A DNA stretch of 53,735 nucleotides, taken from contig DASTHS010000199.1 in NCBI GenBank assembly GCA_035718085.1, forward strand, positions 1 through 53,735. The letters run 5' to 3'. The position numbers and the translations under genes were made by a program. The notes under the pieces are model-generated. The model was given only the letters and a program-made list of their open reading frames with translations. It was not told the origin of the DNA and made no database searches. Below are positions 24,201-32,273 of the stretch, one piece after another (position 1 is the stretch's first letter; each line of letters opens with the position of its first letter). The stretch is from DASTHS01 sp035718085 (GTDB lineage: Bacteria; Actinomycetota; Acidimicrobiia; Acidimicrobiales; Palsa-688).

Positions 24201-26945
24201 GTGACCATCGAGACGCGCTCATGGGCCGACCCCACGGCGGTGGCCACCGGCCGCCTGCCGATGACCACCTTCCTGCGCGGTGCCGACGAGGTCGTCGCCC
24301 TCGACGGGGACTGGAGCTTCACGCTGCTCGACCGGCCCGGGGGTCGCGCGGTGGCGGCGGCGACCGTCGCCGTGCCCGGGTGCTGGACGATGCAGGGGGT
24401 CGGCGACCCGCCGCGCTACACCAACATCCGGATGCCCTTCGCCGGGTCGCCCTTCGAGGTGCCCGACGCCAACCCGACGGGGGTCTACCGCCGCCGGGTG
24501 GTGCTGCCGGTGGCCTGGCACGGTCGTCGCCTCGTGCTGCAGGTCGGCGGGGCCGAGACGGTGCTCTACGTCGCCGTGGACGGCGCCCACGTCGGCACGG
24601 GCACCGACTCGCGCCTGGCGCAGGAGTTCGACCTCACCAGGCGGGTGACCCCAGGCGTGCCCTTCGACCTCGAACTGGTGGTGGTGCGGTGGGGGGCGGC
24701 CACCTACCTGGAGGACCAGGACCACTGGCACCACGCCGGACTGCACCGGTCGGTGGTGGTGTGGTCAGCCCCGGCCACGTCGATCAGCGACGTGCACGTC
24801 ACCGCCGACCTCGACCCCGACCGGGGCCTCGGCCTGCTCGACGTGCGGGCCGAGCTGCACGGGCCGCCGCTGGCCGCCGCCAGCGTGCGCGTGCACCTCG
24901 ACGGCGCCCAGATCGGCGAGGCGCCCGCCCGCTTCGCCCACGTCGACGGCGTCGAGGTCAACGCCTACCGCTTCGAGGGGGCCGGGGGCCGGGTGCGCGC
25001 CGAGGTGCCGGGCGTCCGGCCGTGGTCGGCCGAACGGCCCGACCTCTCCGCCCTCCGGGTCGAGCTCGTGGCCGGGGGCGCAGTGGTCGACGCCGTGGCG
25101 CTGCGGGTCGGGTTCCGCCGGGTGCAGGTGCGGGGCTGTGAGCTGCTGGTCAACGGTCGCGCCGTGCTGGTCAAGGGCGTCAACCGCCACGAGCACGACC
25201 CCCGCACGGGCAAGGCGGTGACGGCGGCGTCGATGCGCCGGGACCTGGAGGTGATGAAGGCGCACAACATCAACGCCGTGCGCACGTCGCACTACCCCGA
25301 CCACCCCGCCTTCTACGACCTCTGCGACGAGCTGGGCCTCTACGTCGTCGACGAGGCCAACGTGGAGAGCCACGCCTGGCTCCGCTCGCTCACCAAGGCG
25401 CCGGAGGTCACCTCCGCGGTGATGGAGCGGGTCACCCGCATGGCCCAGCGCGACAAGAACCACCCCTCGGTGATCATGTGGTCGCTCGGCAACGAGAGCG
25501 GCTGGGCGCCCGTGTTCGACGCCGCCGCCGCCTGGCTGCGGGCCTTCGACCCGACCCGGCCGGTGCACTACGAGAACGGCTACCTCGACGGCGTGCTGCG
25601 CGGGCTGTCGGCGGTGGCGTCGTGGTCGGTCGAGCGCGCCGAGACCGACGTCGTCGCCCCCATGTACCCCACCGTCGACGACCTGGTGGCGTGGGCCACG
25701 TCGGCGCCCCCGGCACGTCCGCTGATCATGTGCGAGTACGCCCACGCCATGGGCAACTCCTGCGGCGACCTCGACCGCTACTGGGAGGCCATCCGCCTCC
25801 ACCGCGGCCTGCAGGGCGGGTTCATCTGGGACTGGGTCGACCAGGCGCTGGTGCAGCGGGGCCCTGATGGTGCCGAGTGGCTGGCCTACGGCGGTGACTT
25901 CGGCGACGATCCCAATGACGGCCCGTTCTGCATGAACGGCCTCGTCGCCGCCGACCGCACCCCGCACCCGTCGCTGCTGGAGGCCAAGGCGGTGCTCGCC
26001 CCCGTGCGCATCACGTTCCCCGAGCCCGGCGCGGTGCGGTTGGTCAACGAGCACGAGGTGACCGACCTCGCCGATGTGGGCGACGTGCGCTGGGTGGTCA
26101 CCGTCGACGGTGACGCCGTGGCCGACGGCAGCTTCGGGCGGGTCGCCGTGGCGCCGGGCGGGTCGCTCACCCTTCCGGTGCCGGCCGCGCCCGTCGACCT
26201 GCGGGGCTGGCAGGTCGCCCACCTCACCGTGCGGGTGGGCGACGTGGCGGTCGGCCAGTGCGAGCTCGGCCGGTCGCGCCAGCGCGCGCCCGGCGGCGAG
26301 GCGCTGGTGCTGCCGACCCGGCTCAGCCTGTGGCGGGCGCCGATCGACAACGAGCGCTTCGGGCCCCGCCACGACCAGCGGTGGCGGGCCCTGGGGCTGC
26401 CCGACGCCCACGAGCGGGTGGCCCTCGCCACCAGCGTCGACGGGGCCCTGGTGACCCACCGGGTGGCGCTGCCCGACGACTGGGTCGACCTGCCGCGCGT
26501 CGGGGTGCGCATCGAGCTGCCGCCGGAGGTCACCGCCGTCGAGTGGGTCGGCCGGGGGCCCCACGAGTGCTACAGCGACCGGCGGTCGGGCGCCGTCGTG
26601 GGCCGGTGGCGCACGGCAGTCGACGACTGGGGCACGGCGTACGTGCACCCGCAGGCGAACGGGAACCGCTGCGACGTGCGCAGCCTCCGCTTCCTCGACG
26701 CCGCCGGCGACACGGTGGTGTGCATCGACGAGCTCGACGACCTCGACGTGACCGTGTCGCGTTCCACCGACGAGGAGCTCGACGCGGCGACGCACCTCGA
26801 GGAGCTCCCCCGGCGTGATCACGCCTTCGTCTGGATCGACGCCGGCCACCGAGGGGTGGGCTCGGCGGCGGTGGGGCCCGACGTCGGCGCCGCGCACCGC
26901 GTCGGGCCCGGTCCGCACACGTGGAGCTACCGGATCCACCGATGA
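24201..26945 (+). CDS. lacZ: Beta-galactosidase, glycoside hydrolase family 2
   Basis: A 914-residue LacZ-type enzyme that splits beta-galactosides such as lactose. Domain order is a sugar-binding jelly roll (about 25-200), an Ig-like domain, the TIM barrel (about 300-590) and the beta-gal small-chain domain at the C-terminus (RAPIDNERFGPRHDQRW onward). Acid/base Glu432 lies in SVIMWSLGNESG and nucleophile Glu512 in MCEYAHAMGNS. No signal peptide, so it acts inside the cell. The GTG at 24201 has GAGGAG 4 nt upstream. It shares a 93-bp gap with the divergent ABC operon and overlaps galT by 4 nt. It is slightly shorter than the E. coli enzyme (1024), but both halves are complete. Confidence 0.93.
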   Translation: MTIETRSWADPTAVATGRLPMTTFLRGADEVVALDGDWSFTLLDRPGGRAVAAATVAVPGCWTMQGVGDPPRYTNIRMPFAGSPFEVPDANPTGVYRRRVVLPVAWHGRRLVLQVGGAETVLYVAVDGAHVGTGTDSRLAQEFDLTRRVTPGVPFDLELVVVRWGAATYLEDQDHWHHAGLHRSVVVWSAPATSISDVHVTADLDPDRGLGLLDVRAELHGPPLAAASVRVHLDGAQIGEAPARFAHVDGVEVNAYRFEGAGGRVRAEVPGVRPWSAERPDLSALRVELVAGGAVVDAVALRVGFRRVQVRGCELLVNGRAVLVKGVNRHEHDPRTGKAVTAASMRRDLEVMKAHNINAVRTSHYPDHPAFYDLCDELGLYVVDEANVESHAWLRSLTKAPEVTSAVMERVTRMAQRDKNHPSVIMWSLGNESGWAPVFDAAAAWLRAFDPTRPVHYENGYLDGVLRGLSAVASWSVERAETDVVAPMYPTVDDLVAWATSAPPARPLIMCEYAHAMGNSCGDLDRYWEAIRLHRGLQGGFIWDWVDQALVQRGPDGAEWLAYGGDFGDDPNDGPFCMNGLVAADRTPHPSLLEAKAVLAPVRITFPEPGAVRLVNEHEVTDLADVGDVRWVVTVDGDAVADGSFGRVAVAPGGSLTLPVPAAPVDLRGWQVAHLTVRVGDVAVGQCELGRSRQRAPGGEALVLPTRLSLWRAPIDNERFGPRHDQRWRALGLPDAHERVALATSVDGALVTHRVALPDDWVDLPRVGVRIELPPEVTAVEWVGRGPHECYSDRRSGAVVGRWRTAVDDWGTAYVHPQANGNRCDVRSLRFLDAAGDTVVCIDELDDLDVTVSRSTDEELDAATHLEELPRRDHAFVWIDAGHRGVGSAAVGPDVGAAHRVGPGPHTWSYRIHR

Positions 26946-27796
26946 GCGCAGGCCTGCGGATCGACCCGGTCACGGGCGCCGTCGTGCAGGTCGCCGCCTC
27001 TCGCCAGCGGCGACCGAACCTGCCCGACGGCGGCTGCCCGTTCTGCGTCGGCGGCCTCGAGGCGCCCGAGCCCTACGTCGTGCGGGCGTTCCCGAACCGG
27101 TGGCCGTCGTTCCCTGACGGCCGTTGCGAGGTGCTGCTCTACGGGCCCGAGCACGACCGCACCCTCGCGGACCTCGGGGTCGCCCGGGCTCGGCTGGTGG
27201 TCGACCTGTGGGCCGACCGCACCGTCGCCGTCGGTGCCCGACCCGACGTCGCCTACGTGCTGTGCTTCGAGAACCACGGCGCCGACGTCGGGGCGACGAT
27301 CGCCCACCCCCACGGCCAGCTCTTCGCCTACCCCGAGGTCCCACCGGTGCCCGCCACCGTGCTGGCCCGCCTCGCCGCCGGCCACCCGCTCCTCGAGGAT
27401 GCGCCGCAGCGGGTCGTGGTCGAGCGCGACGGCTGGCGGGCGTGGGTGCCGGCGGCGCCGGCACACCCGCACCACCTGCGGGTGGCGCCGCTCGAGCCGG
27501 TGCCCGACCTGCCGGCGCTGTCCGGTGCCGGCCGCGACGCGCTCGCCGGCGTGCTCGTCGACGTGCTCGGCCGGCTGCAGCGGCGCTTCGACCGGCCGAT
27601 GCCGTACATGCTGTGGTGGGTGCAGCACCCGACCGACGGCGGCCGGTGGCCGGGCGCCCGCCTGCACCTGGAGGTGGTCAGCCCGTGGCGGGCGGCGGGC
27701 GTGGCCCGGTTCGTGGCCGCCGGCGAGCTCGGCGGTGGTGTGCTGGTGAACCCCCTCGACCCCGACGACGTGGCCGCGTCGTTGCGGCAGGCCTAG
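26942..27796 (+). CDS. galT: Galactose-1-phosphate uridylyltransferase (short form)
   Basis: A 284-residue HIT-superfamily enzyme that swaps UDP between glucose and galactose 1-phosphates in the Leloir pathway. It has the zinc pair CPFC (C32, C35) and the active motif HPHGQ (residues 122-126, uridylylated His124), with the family-typical ENHGADVGAT just before. It is shorter than E. coli GalT (348), resembling compact actinobacterial forms. Its ATG overlaps the lacZ stop (ATGA), so the two enzymes are made together, linking lactose cleavage to galactose use. No galK or galE is in the window. Its TAG stop overlaps that of the opposing DUF72 gene in a shared CTAG. Confidence 0.9.
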   Translation: MSAGLRIDPVTGAVVQVAASRQRRPNLPDGGCPFCVGGLEAPEPYVVRAFPNRWPSFPDGRCEVLLYGPEHDRTLADLGVARARLVVDLWADRTVAVGARPDVAYVLCFENHGADVGATIAHPHGQLFAYPEVPPVPATVLARLAAGHPLLEDAPQRVVVERDGWRAWVPAAPAHPHHLRVAPLEPVPDLPALSGAGRDALAGVLVDVLGRLQRRFDRPMPYMLWWVQHPTDGGRWPGARLHLEVVSPWRAAGVARFVAAGELGGGVLVNPLDPDDVAASLRQA

Positions 27797-28695
27797 CCGG
27801 CCACCAGGGCGGCCAGGTCGGTGGCGTTGCGCACCCCGTAGTCCTGGTAGCAGTTGTTCATCAGGGCGTGCACCTTCTCGGCGCGCCCGGCCAGCTCGCG
27901 CAAGGTGGGGGCCCAGGCCCGCAGCTCGGCGGGGGAGTACAGGTAGCGGAAGCGCTCGGCTGCGCTGGGGGTGCGGGCCCGCCAGGTGTCGTCGTTGCGA
28001 CCGTGGAACCGCACCACCGCGAGCCGGGAGTCGGTCACCTCGGGCACGGTGGTCAGCCCCGACGTCGGCGGGGCGTCGACGACCACGAGCGACATCCGCA
28101 GGTCGCGCAGCAGCGCCACCGTGCGGTCTCTGTGACGGTCGGTGCCCAGCCATGCCGGGGCCCGGAACTCCACGCACACCGGCACGTCGGGCCACCGCCG
28201 GCGCACGGCCTCGAGCTTGGCGCGGTTGGCGCTCGAGGGGCCGAACCAGGCGGGGTACTGCAGCAGCACGGCGCCGAGCTTCCCGGCCTCGACCAGCGGC
28301 CCGAGGGCGGAGGCGAAGCGGGCCCACACCTCCTCGGCGGCGTCGGGCTCCAGGTGGGCCAGGTACACGTTGCGCTTGCCGGTCGCCTCCGGCCTGATCG
28401 CGTCGCGGAGGTCGGGCCACAGCGAGTCGGGGCGGGCCGGGTGGCCGGTGAGCAGGGCGTAGCCCTTCACGTCGAAGGTGAAGCCCGGCGGGGTGCGCTC
28501 CGCCCAGCCCCGGGCCAGCTGCGGCGACGGCGGGAAGTAGTACGTGCTGTCGGCCTCCGCGACAGGGAACCGCTCGGCGTAGAAGGCCAGCCGCTCGGCC
28601 GCCGACATCGACCGCTTCGGGTACCAGTCGGTGTCCTTGACCAGCGTCGGGTCGGTCCACGAGCAGGTGCCGACCAGGATCGGGGCCGCCGTCAC
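27793..28695 (-). CDS. DUF72 (YecE-like) protein
   Basis: A 300-residue protein of the DUF72 family, a TIM-barrel fold of unsettled function. Landmarks are ILVGTCSWTDPTLV, FPVAEADSTYYFPPS, FTFDVKGYALLTGHP, VCVEFRAPAWL and the end RAEKVHALMNNCYQDYGVRNA. It starts at GTG 28695 with GGAGG 7 nt upstream, overlapping the methyltransferase stop by 4 nt. It is the last gene of a minus-strand set with a methyltransferase and an MTHFR-like protein. Its role there is unknown. Confidence 0.9.
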   Translation of the reverse strand: MTAAPILVGTCSWTDPTLVKDTDWYPKRSMSAAERLAFYAERFPVAEADSTYYFPPSPQLARGWAERTPPGFTFDVKGYALLTGHPARPDSLWPDLRDAIRPEATGKRNVYLAHLEPDAAEEVWARFASALGPLVEAGKLGAVLLQYPAWFGPSSANRAKLEAVRRRWPDVPVCVEFRAPAWLGTDRHRDRTVALLRDLRMSLVVVDAPPTSGLTTVPEVTDSRLAVVRFHGRNDDTWRARTPSAAERFRYLYSPAELRAWAPTLRELAGRAEKVHALMNNCYQDYGVRNATDLAALVAG

Positions 28696-29504
28696 GGCGC
28701 ATCCTCCGTTCCGGCGCCGTCGCCTGCGAGCGTCGTCTTCGTGCGGCGGCGCTCGGCGACGAGGGCCACGGGCCGCAGGGTCCGAGCGGCGAGCAGGTCG
28801 GCGAAGCGGTGCTCCGCTCGATCGGCCCGGTCGAGCTCGTCGGCGGTCGGGTGGCGGGCGGCCAGCCGGACGGCGACCTCGTCGGCCACCTCCGCCCAGG
28901 CTGCCGGCGTCGGGGGGAGGGGGTCGAGGCGGTCGACGGTGGCCAACCCGGCCGCGGCGAGCGCCGCCTCCAGGCCCTCTGGGGTGAGGAAGTGGTTGCC
29001 CGCAGGCGCCGGCTCGGCGATCGGGCCGGCGCGCAGGTACTCGAGCAGCCCGAGGCGCCCGCCCGGCTCGAGCACCCGGGCCAGCTCCGCCAGCGCCGCC
29101 GGCTGGTCGTCGACCGTCGAGAGCACGCCGAGGGCCCACACGGCCGCCACCGCCGCCGTCGGCACCGGCAGGGCCGCCGACGATGCCGTGAGGCCGCCGA
29201 TGCCGAAGCGGCGGGACGCGGCGCGCACGGCCCGCGGCATGGGGTCGGCCACGACGACCCGGGCGCCGCGGTGGTCGGTGGCCCAGGCGGCGGGGCCGCC
29301 GATGCCCCCGCCGACGTCGAGCAGCAGCGAGCCCGGCCCCAGCCCCAGTCGGTCGGCCAGCCAGGCGAGCGCCTCAGGGTGCGCGCTGCCCCGGCAGGCG
29401 CCGATCACGGCGCGCTCGCGCGGGAGGTCGGCCAGCACCTCGTCGACCCAGCCGGCCACCACGTCGAACTCGACCACCCCCTCGTCGTCGGCGGCGGTGC
29501 TCAC
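28692..29504 (-). CDS. Class I SAM-dependent methyltransferase
   Basis: A 270-residue protein. About 55 helical N-terminal residues precede the Rossmann core: motif I LLDVGGGIGGPAAWAT, motif II GARVVVADPM, and the later ELARVLEPGGRLGLLEYL stretch typical of small-molecule methyltransferases. HFLTPEGLEAALAAAGL ends the fold. A basic C-terminal region of about 70 residues follows. It starts at GTG 29504 inside a GTGA overlap with the MTHFR-like gene and ends in a GTGA overlap with the DUF72 gene. The substrate cannot be read from sequence. Confidence 0.88.
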   Translation of the reverse strand: MSTAADDEGVVEFDVVAGWVDEVLADLPRERAVIGACRGSAHPEALAWLADRLGLGPGSLLLDVGGGIGGPAAWATDHRGARVVVADPMPRAVRAASRRFGIGGLTASSAALPVPTAAVAAVWALGVLSTVDDQPAALAELARVLEPGGRLGLLEYLRAGPIAEPAPAGNHFLTPEGLEAALAAAGLATVDRLDPLPPTPAAWAEVADEVAVRLAARHPTADELDRADRAEHRFADLLAARTLRPVALVAERRRTKTTLAGDGAGTEDAP

Positions 29505-30478
29505 CGGGAGCTCCGATGGGCGAGCAGGCGGGTGCCGACCCCGGCCATCACGGTCGCGGAGGTGGCCACGTCGGCGGCCGCCCACCCCGACAGGTTGACC
29601 CCGTCGACGCCCTCGACCTCCAGCATGCGCACGGCGGCCACCGCCGCCAGGTCGGCGCCGGCAGGTGCGGCGGCCTCCTCGGCGGCCACCGGGTCGAGGG
29701 CCACGCCGGGCAGCCGGGCCAGGTCGGCCAGCGCCCGGGCGTCGGCGGTGACCGGCACGCAGGCGACGAAGGTGGCGTCGGCACCCTCGCCGCGGGCGGC
29801 CGCGACGAACCTGGCGACAGGGCCGGGACCGCCGCAGTGGTTGACGAACACCGCCGATGCGCCGGCCGCCACCTTGGCGGCCAGCCGGCGGGCCCGCAGC
29901 CCGGCGGGGGGTGCGGCCGGGCTGGCGGCGACCGACACCGCCAGGCCGGCGGCCCGGGCGGCTCCGACCAGCCGCAGGGCATCGAGGTCGAACACCCGCG
30001 CCTCGCCGACGGGGCCGCCGCTGCCCTGCCAGTCGCCGGTGACGCAGTGGACGCCGGGCACCCCGAGGGCGGCGAGTGCGGCCAGCTCGGCGGCGAGGGC
30101 CACCCGGTTGCGGTCGCGGCAGGCCAGGGTGACCCAGGGGGCGACGCCCCGGTCGAGCAGCGCCGCCGCCATGAACGACGGGGGGAAGTCGTTGCGCACG
30201 CCGCCGTGGTCGCCGACCAGCACGGCGTCGCAGGTGCCGGCAAGCCGGCGGGCGACGGTGTCGAGCGAGGCCATCGATCGGGCTACGACATGGAGGTCGG
30301 TCACCACCCGCAGCGACGGGGGAGGGCCCTGCGGCCCGGCGGGCGCGGCGACGAAGGCGGCCTCTCGCGTCCACGGACAGGGGAGGGCAGCGTCGACCTC
30401 GCAGCCGCCGTCGGTCCGAACGCCGCCGCAGGGCCCGTGCACCATGCGCTTGGGGCAAGCGGGGTGCGGTGCGGCCAC
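29501..30478 (-). CDS. MTHFR-like protein with N-terminal cysteine motif (MetV-like segment fused to a MetF-like barrel)
   Basis: A 325-residue protein. Residues 7-36 hold a four-cysteine pattern (C8, C17, C26, C34) with CPKRMVHGPCGG and GGCEV. This is like the MetV/MTHFR C-terminal domain that binds metal or a cluster in anaerobic methylene-tetrahydrofolate reductases. The rest is a TIM barrel with MetF family signals: LACRDRNRVALAAEL, HCVTGDWQ, ARVFDLDAL and a late GVNLSGWA. So both parts of a two-subunit reductase appear in one chain, with the cysteine part first. Whether it reduces methylene-THF or acts on another folate is inference. It starts at GTG 30478 and leads the overlapping trio. 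Confidence 0.82.
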   Translation of the reverse strand: MAAPHPACPKRMVHGPCGGVRTDGGCEVDAALPCPWTREAAFVAAPAGPQGPPPSLRVVTDLHVVARSMASLDTVARRLAGTCDAVLVGDHGGVRNDFPPSFMAAALLDRGVAPWVTLACRDRNRVALAAELAALAALGVPGVHCVTGDWQGSGGPVGEARVFDLDALRLVGAARAAGLAVSVAASPAAPPAGLRARRLAAKVAAGASAVFVNHCGGPGPVARFVAAARGEGADATFVACVPVTADARALADLARLPGVALDPVAAEEAAAPAGADLAAVAAVRMLEVEGVDGVNLSGWAAADVATSATVMAGVGTRLLAHRSSR

Positions 30479-30539
30479 CCCGCAGCGCTACCCACCGGCA
30501 CCCGGCGCCACCCGTCCAAGCGGCCGCCCACCGGCCCGT

Positions 30540-30950
30540 TCAGCGCAGCCGGGCGCCCCCGCGCAGGCGGCGCCGGGGCCACGGCGCCGGGGTGGCGTCG
30601 ACGGTGCGGGCGGCGCAGGTGAGGGGGCCGGGCAGGGCCGCCCGGCGGGGGCTGACCGCCAGGTCGAGGCGCACCCGGCGGACCCCGTCGTCGAGGTCGC
30701 AGCGGCGGGCTGCGCCCTCCCCGCCGACGCGGCAGGTGATCTCGGTTCCATCGGCGGCCCACCGGCGCAGGGCCAGCACGGCCATCGTCGTCCACTCCGC
30801 CCAGCCCACCCCGCCGGGGCGGTGCAGGGTGGTCAGGGCCACGGGGCCGCGGTCGGTGAGCAGGTCGACGACGATGGTGCCGGCATCACCGGTGCCCACG
30901 AACGCGACGCGGGCGGGGAAGGTCGGTGCGGGGGCGATGGCGGGGGGCAT
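30540..30950 (-). CDS. Small protein of unknown function
   Basis: A 136-residue frame from ATG 30950. I recognise no family. Nearly all codons end in G or C, far more than in competing frames, so I think it is coding. The middle (TIVVDLLTDRGPVALTTL, GWAEWTTMAVLALRRWAADG) looks like a mixed alpha/beta fold; the end is basic and disordered. No signal peptide. It lies 61 bp upstream of the MTHFR-like gene on the same strand. No good ribosome site is seen, so translation may be leaderless. Confidence 0.6.
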   Translation of the reverse strand: MPPAIAPAPTFPARVAFVGTGDAGTIVVDLLTDRGPVALTTLHRPGGVGWAEWTTMAVLALRRWAADGTEITCRVGGEGAARRCDLDDGVRRVRLDLAVSPRRAALPGPLTCAARTVDATPAPWPRRRLRGGARLR

Positions 30951-30962
30951 GTGCCGATGCTT

Positions 30963-30994
30963 CCCGATCTGCGCCGCTTATTGCAGATGTCGGG
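30963..30994 (-). terminator. Imperfect hairpin in a less GC-rich gap
   Basis: CCCGATCTGC (30963-30972) pairs with GCAGATGTCGGG (30983-30994) apart from a 2-nt bulge, around a GCCGCTTATT loop. It lies 28 nt after the acyl-CoA dehydrogenase stop on the minus strand and ahead of the small unknown gene. Terminator or operator; undecided. Confidence 0.45.
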
Positions 30995-31021
30995 ATCAGC
31001 CGAGACGCGGCGCCCGGGGGG

Positions 31022-32215
31022 CTAGCGGGGGACCTTCGACCAAGGGAGCTCCTTGTCGACCCGCACGTCGCCGGGCAGTCCCAGCACGCGCTCGCCGATG
31101 ATGTTGCGCTGGATCTCCGATGTGCCGCCCTCGATGGAGTTGGCCCGGGCCCGGAGGAACATCTTGCGGCTCGATCCGCTCGGTCCGGTCAACCCCAGTG
31201 CCTCGGCGCGTCGCATCTCGTAGGGGTAGCCCACGAGGCCGGCCGGTCCGAGCAGGTCGACGCACAGCTCGTAGATGTCCTGGTTCACCTCCGCGAAGGC
31301 CAGCTTGGCGATCGACCCCTCGGGCCCGGGGTTGCCGGCCTTGCGGTTCTGGCCGGCCCGGATGTTGGTGAGGCGCAGCGCCTCTGAGCGGCACCACAGC
31401 GCCATGAGCCGGTCGCGGTCGGCGGGTCGCCTGGTGGTGGCCTCCTGCTGCCAGATCCGCACCGCCTCGGCGATGGCGCCGCTGCCGCGCTGGGGGGTGC
31501 CGCCGCCCCCGCCGATGCTGGTGCGCTCGTTCATGAGGGTGGTCATGGCGACCCGCCACCCGTCGCCCACGTCACCGATGCGGTCGGTGTCGGGCACCCG
31601 CACCTCGGTGAGGTACACCTCGTTGAACTCGGCCTCGCCGGTGATCTGCATCAGCGGGCGGACCTCGACGCCGGGGGCGTGCATGTCGAGGGCGAAGTAG
31701 GTGAGGCCTTTGTGCTTGGGCACGTCGGGGTCGGTGCGGGTGACGAGCATGCCCCGGTCGGCGATGTGGGCCATGGTGTTCCAGACCTTCTGGCCGGTGA
31801 TGACCCACTCGTCGCCGTCGCGCACCGCCTTGGTCGACAGGCTGGCCAAGTCGGAGCCGGCACCCGGCTCGCTGAAGAGCTGGCACCAGGCGTCTTCGCC
31901 CGTGAACATCCGACGCAGGTAGCGCTCCACGAGCGCGTCGCTGCCGTTGGTGACCACGGTCGGTCCGGCGAGGGTCAGACCGAAGAAGAAGCGGCCGTCG
32001 GGTGACTTGGCACCGGCCTCCCGGAGCCGGGTGTCGATGCGGCCCTGCAGGCTGGGCGGGAGGCCCATGCCGCCGCGCCCCTCGGGGAAGTGCACCCACG
32101 CCAGCCCGGCGTCGTACTGGGCGCCGCGGAACTCCACCTGGGGCGTGGTGGACGGGTCGTGCTCGGCCAGCAGCTGGTCGATGCGCTCGTCGACGAGGGC
32201 GGCGGGGTCGGTCAT
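31022..32215 (-). CDS. Acyl-CoA dehydrogenase
   Basis: A 397-residue FAD-dependent acyl-CoA dehydrogenase that introduces the alpha-beta double bond into acyl-CoA thioesters. Landmarks in order: CQLFSEPGAGSDLASLSTKA, WVITGQKVWNTMAHIADRG, the middle beta domain with FNEVYLTEVRVPD, and the C-terminal helices ending IEGGTSEIQRNIIGERVLGLP. The length matches the family. It starts at ATG 32215; an open stretch runs 37 codons further but has no good start. It is divergent from the epoxide-hydrolase-like gene across 58 bp. Substrate chain type is unknown. Confidence 0.92.
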   Translation of the reverse strand: MTDPAALVDERIDQLLAEHDPSTTPQVEFRGAQYDAGLAWVHFPEGRGGMGLPPSLQGRIDTRLREAGAKSPDGRFFFGLTLAGPTVVTNGSDALVERYLRRMFTGEDAWCQLFSEPGAGSDLASLSTKAVRDGDEWVITGQKVWNTMAHIADRGMLVTRTDPDVPKHKGLTYFALDMHAPGVEVRPLMQITGEAEFNEVYLTEVRVPDTDRIGDVGDGWRVAMTTLMNERTSIGGGGGTPQRGSGAIAEAVRIWQQEATTRRPADRDRLMALWCRSEALRLTNIRAGQNRKAGNPGPEGSIAKLAFAEVNQDIYELCVDLLGPAGLVGYPYEMRRAEALGLTGPSGSSRKMFLRARANSIEGGTSEIQRNIIGERVLGLPGDVRVDKELPWSKVPR

Positions 32216-32273
32216 GGCCCCAGCATGCCAAGCAGGCCGCCGCCGCCGCTTCTGGTCGGCGAGAATCCGGCCT

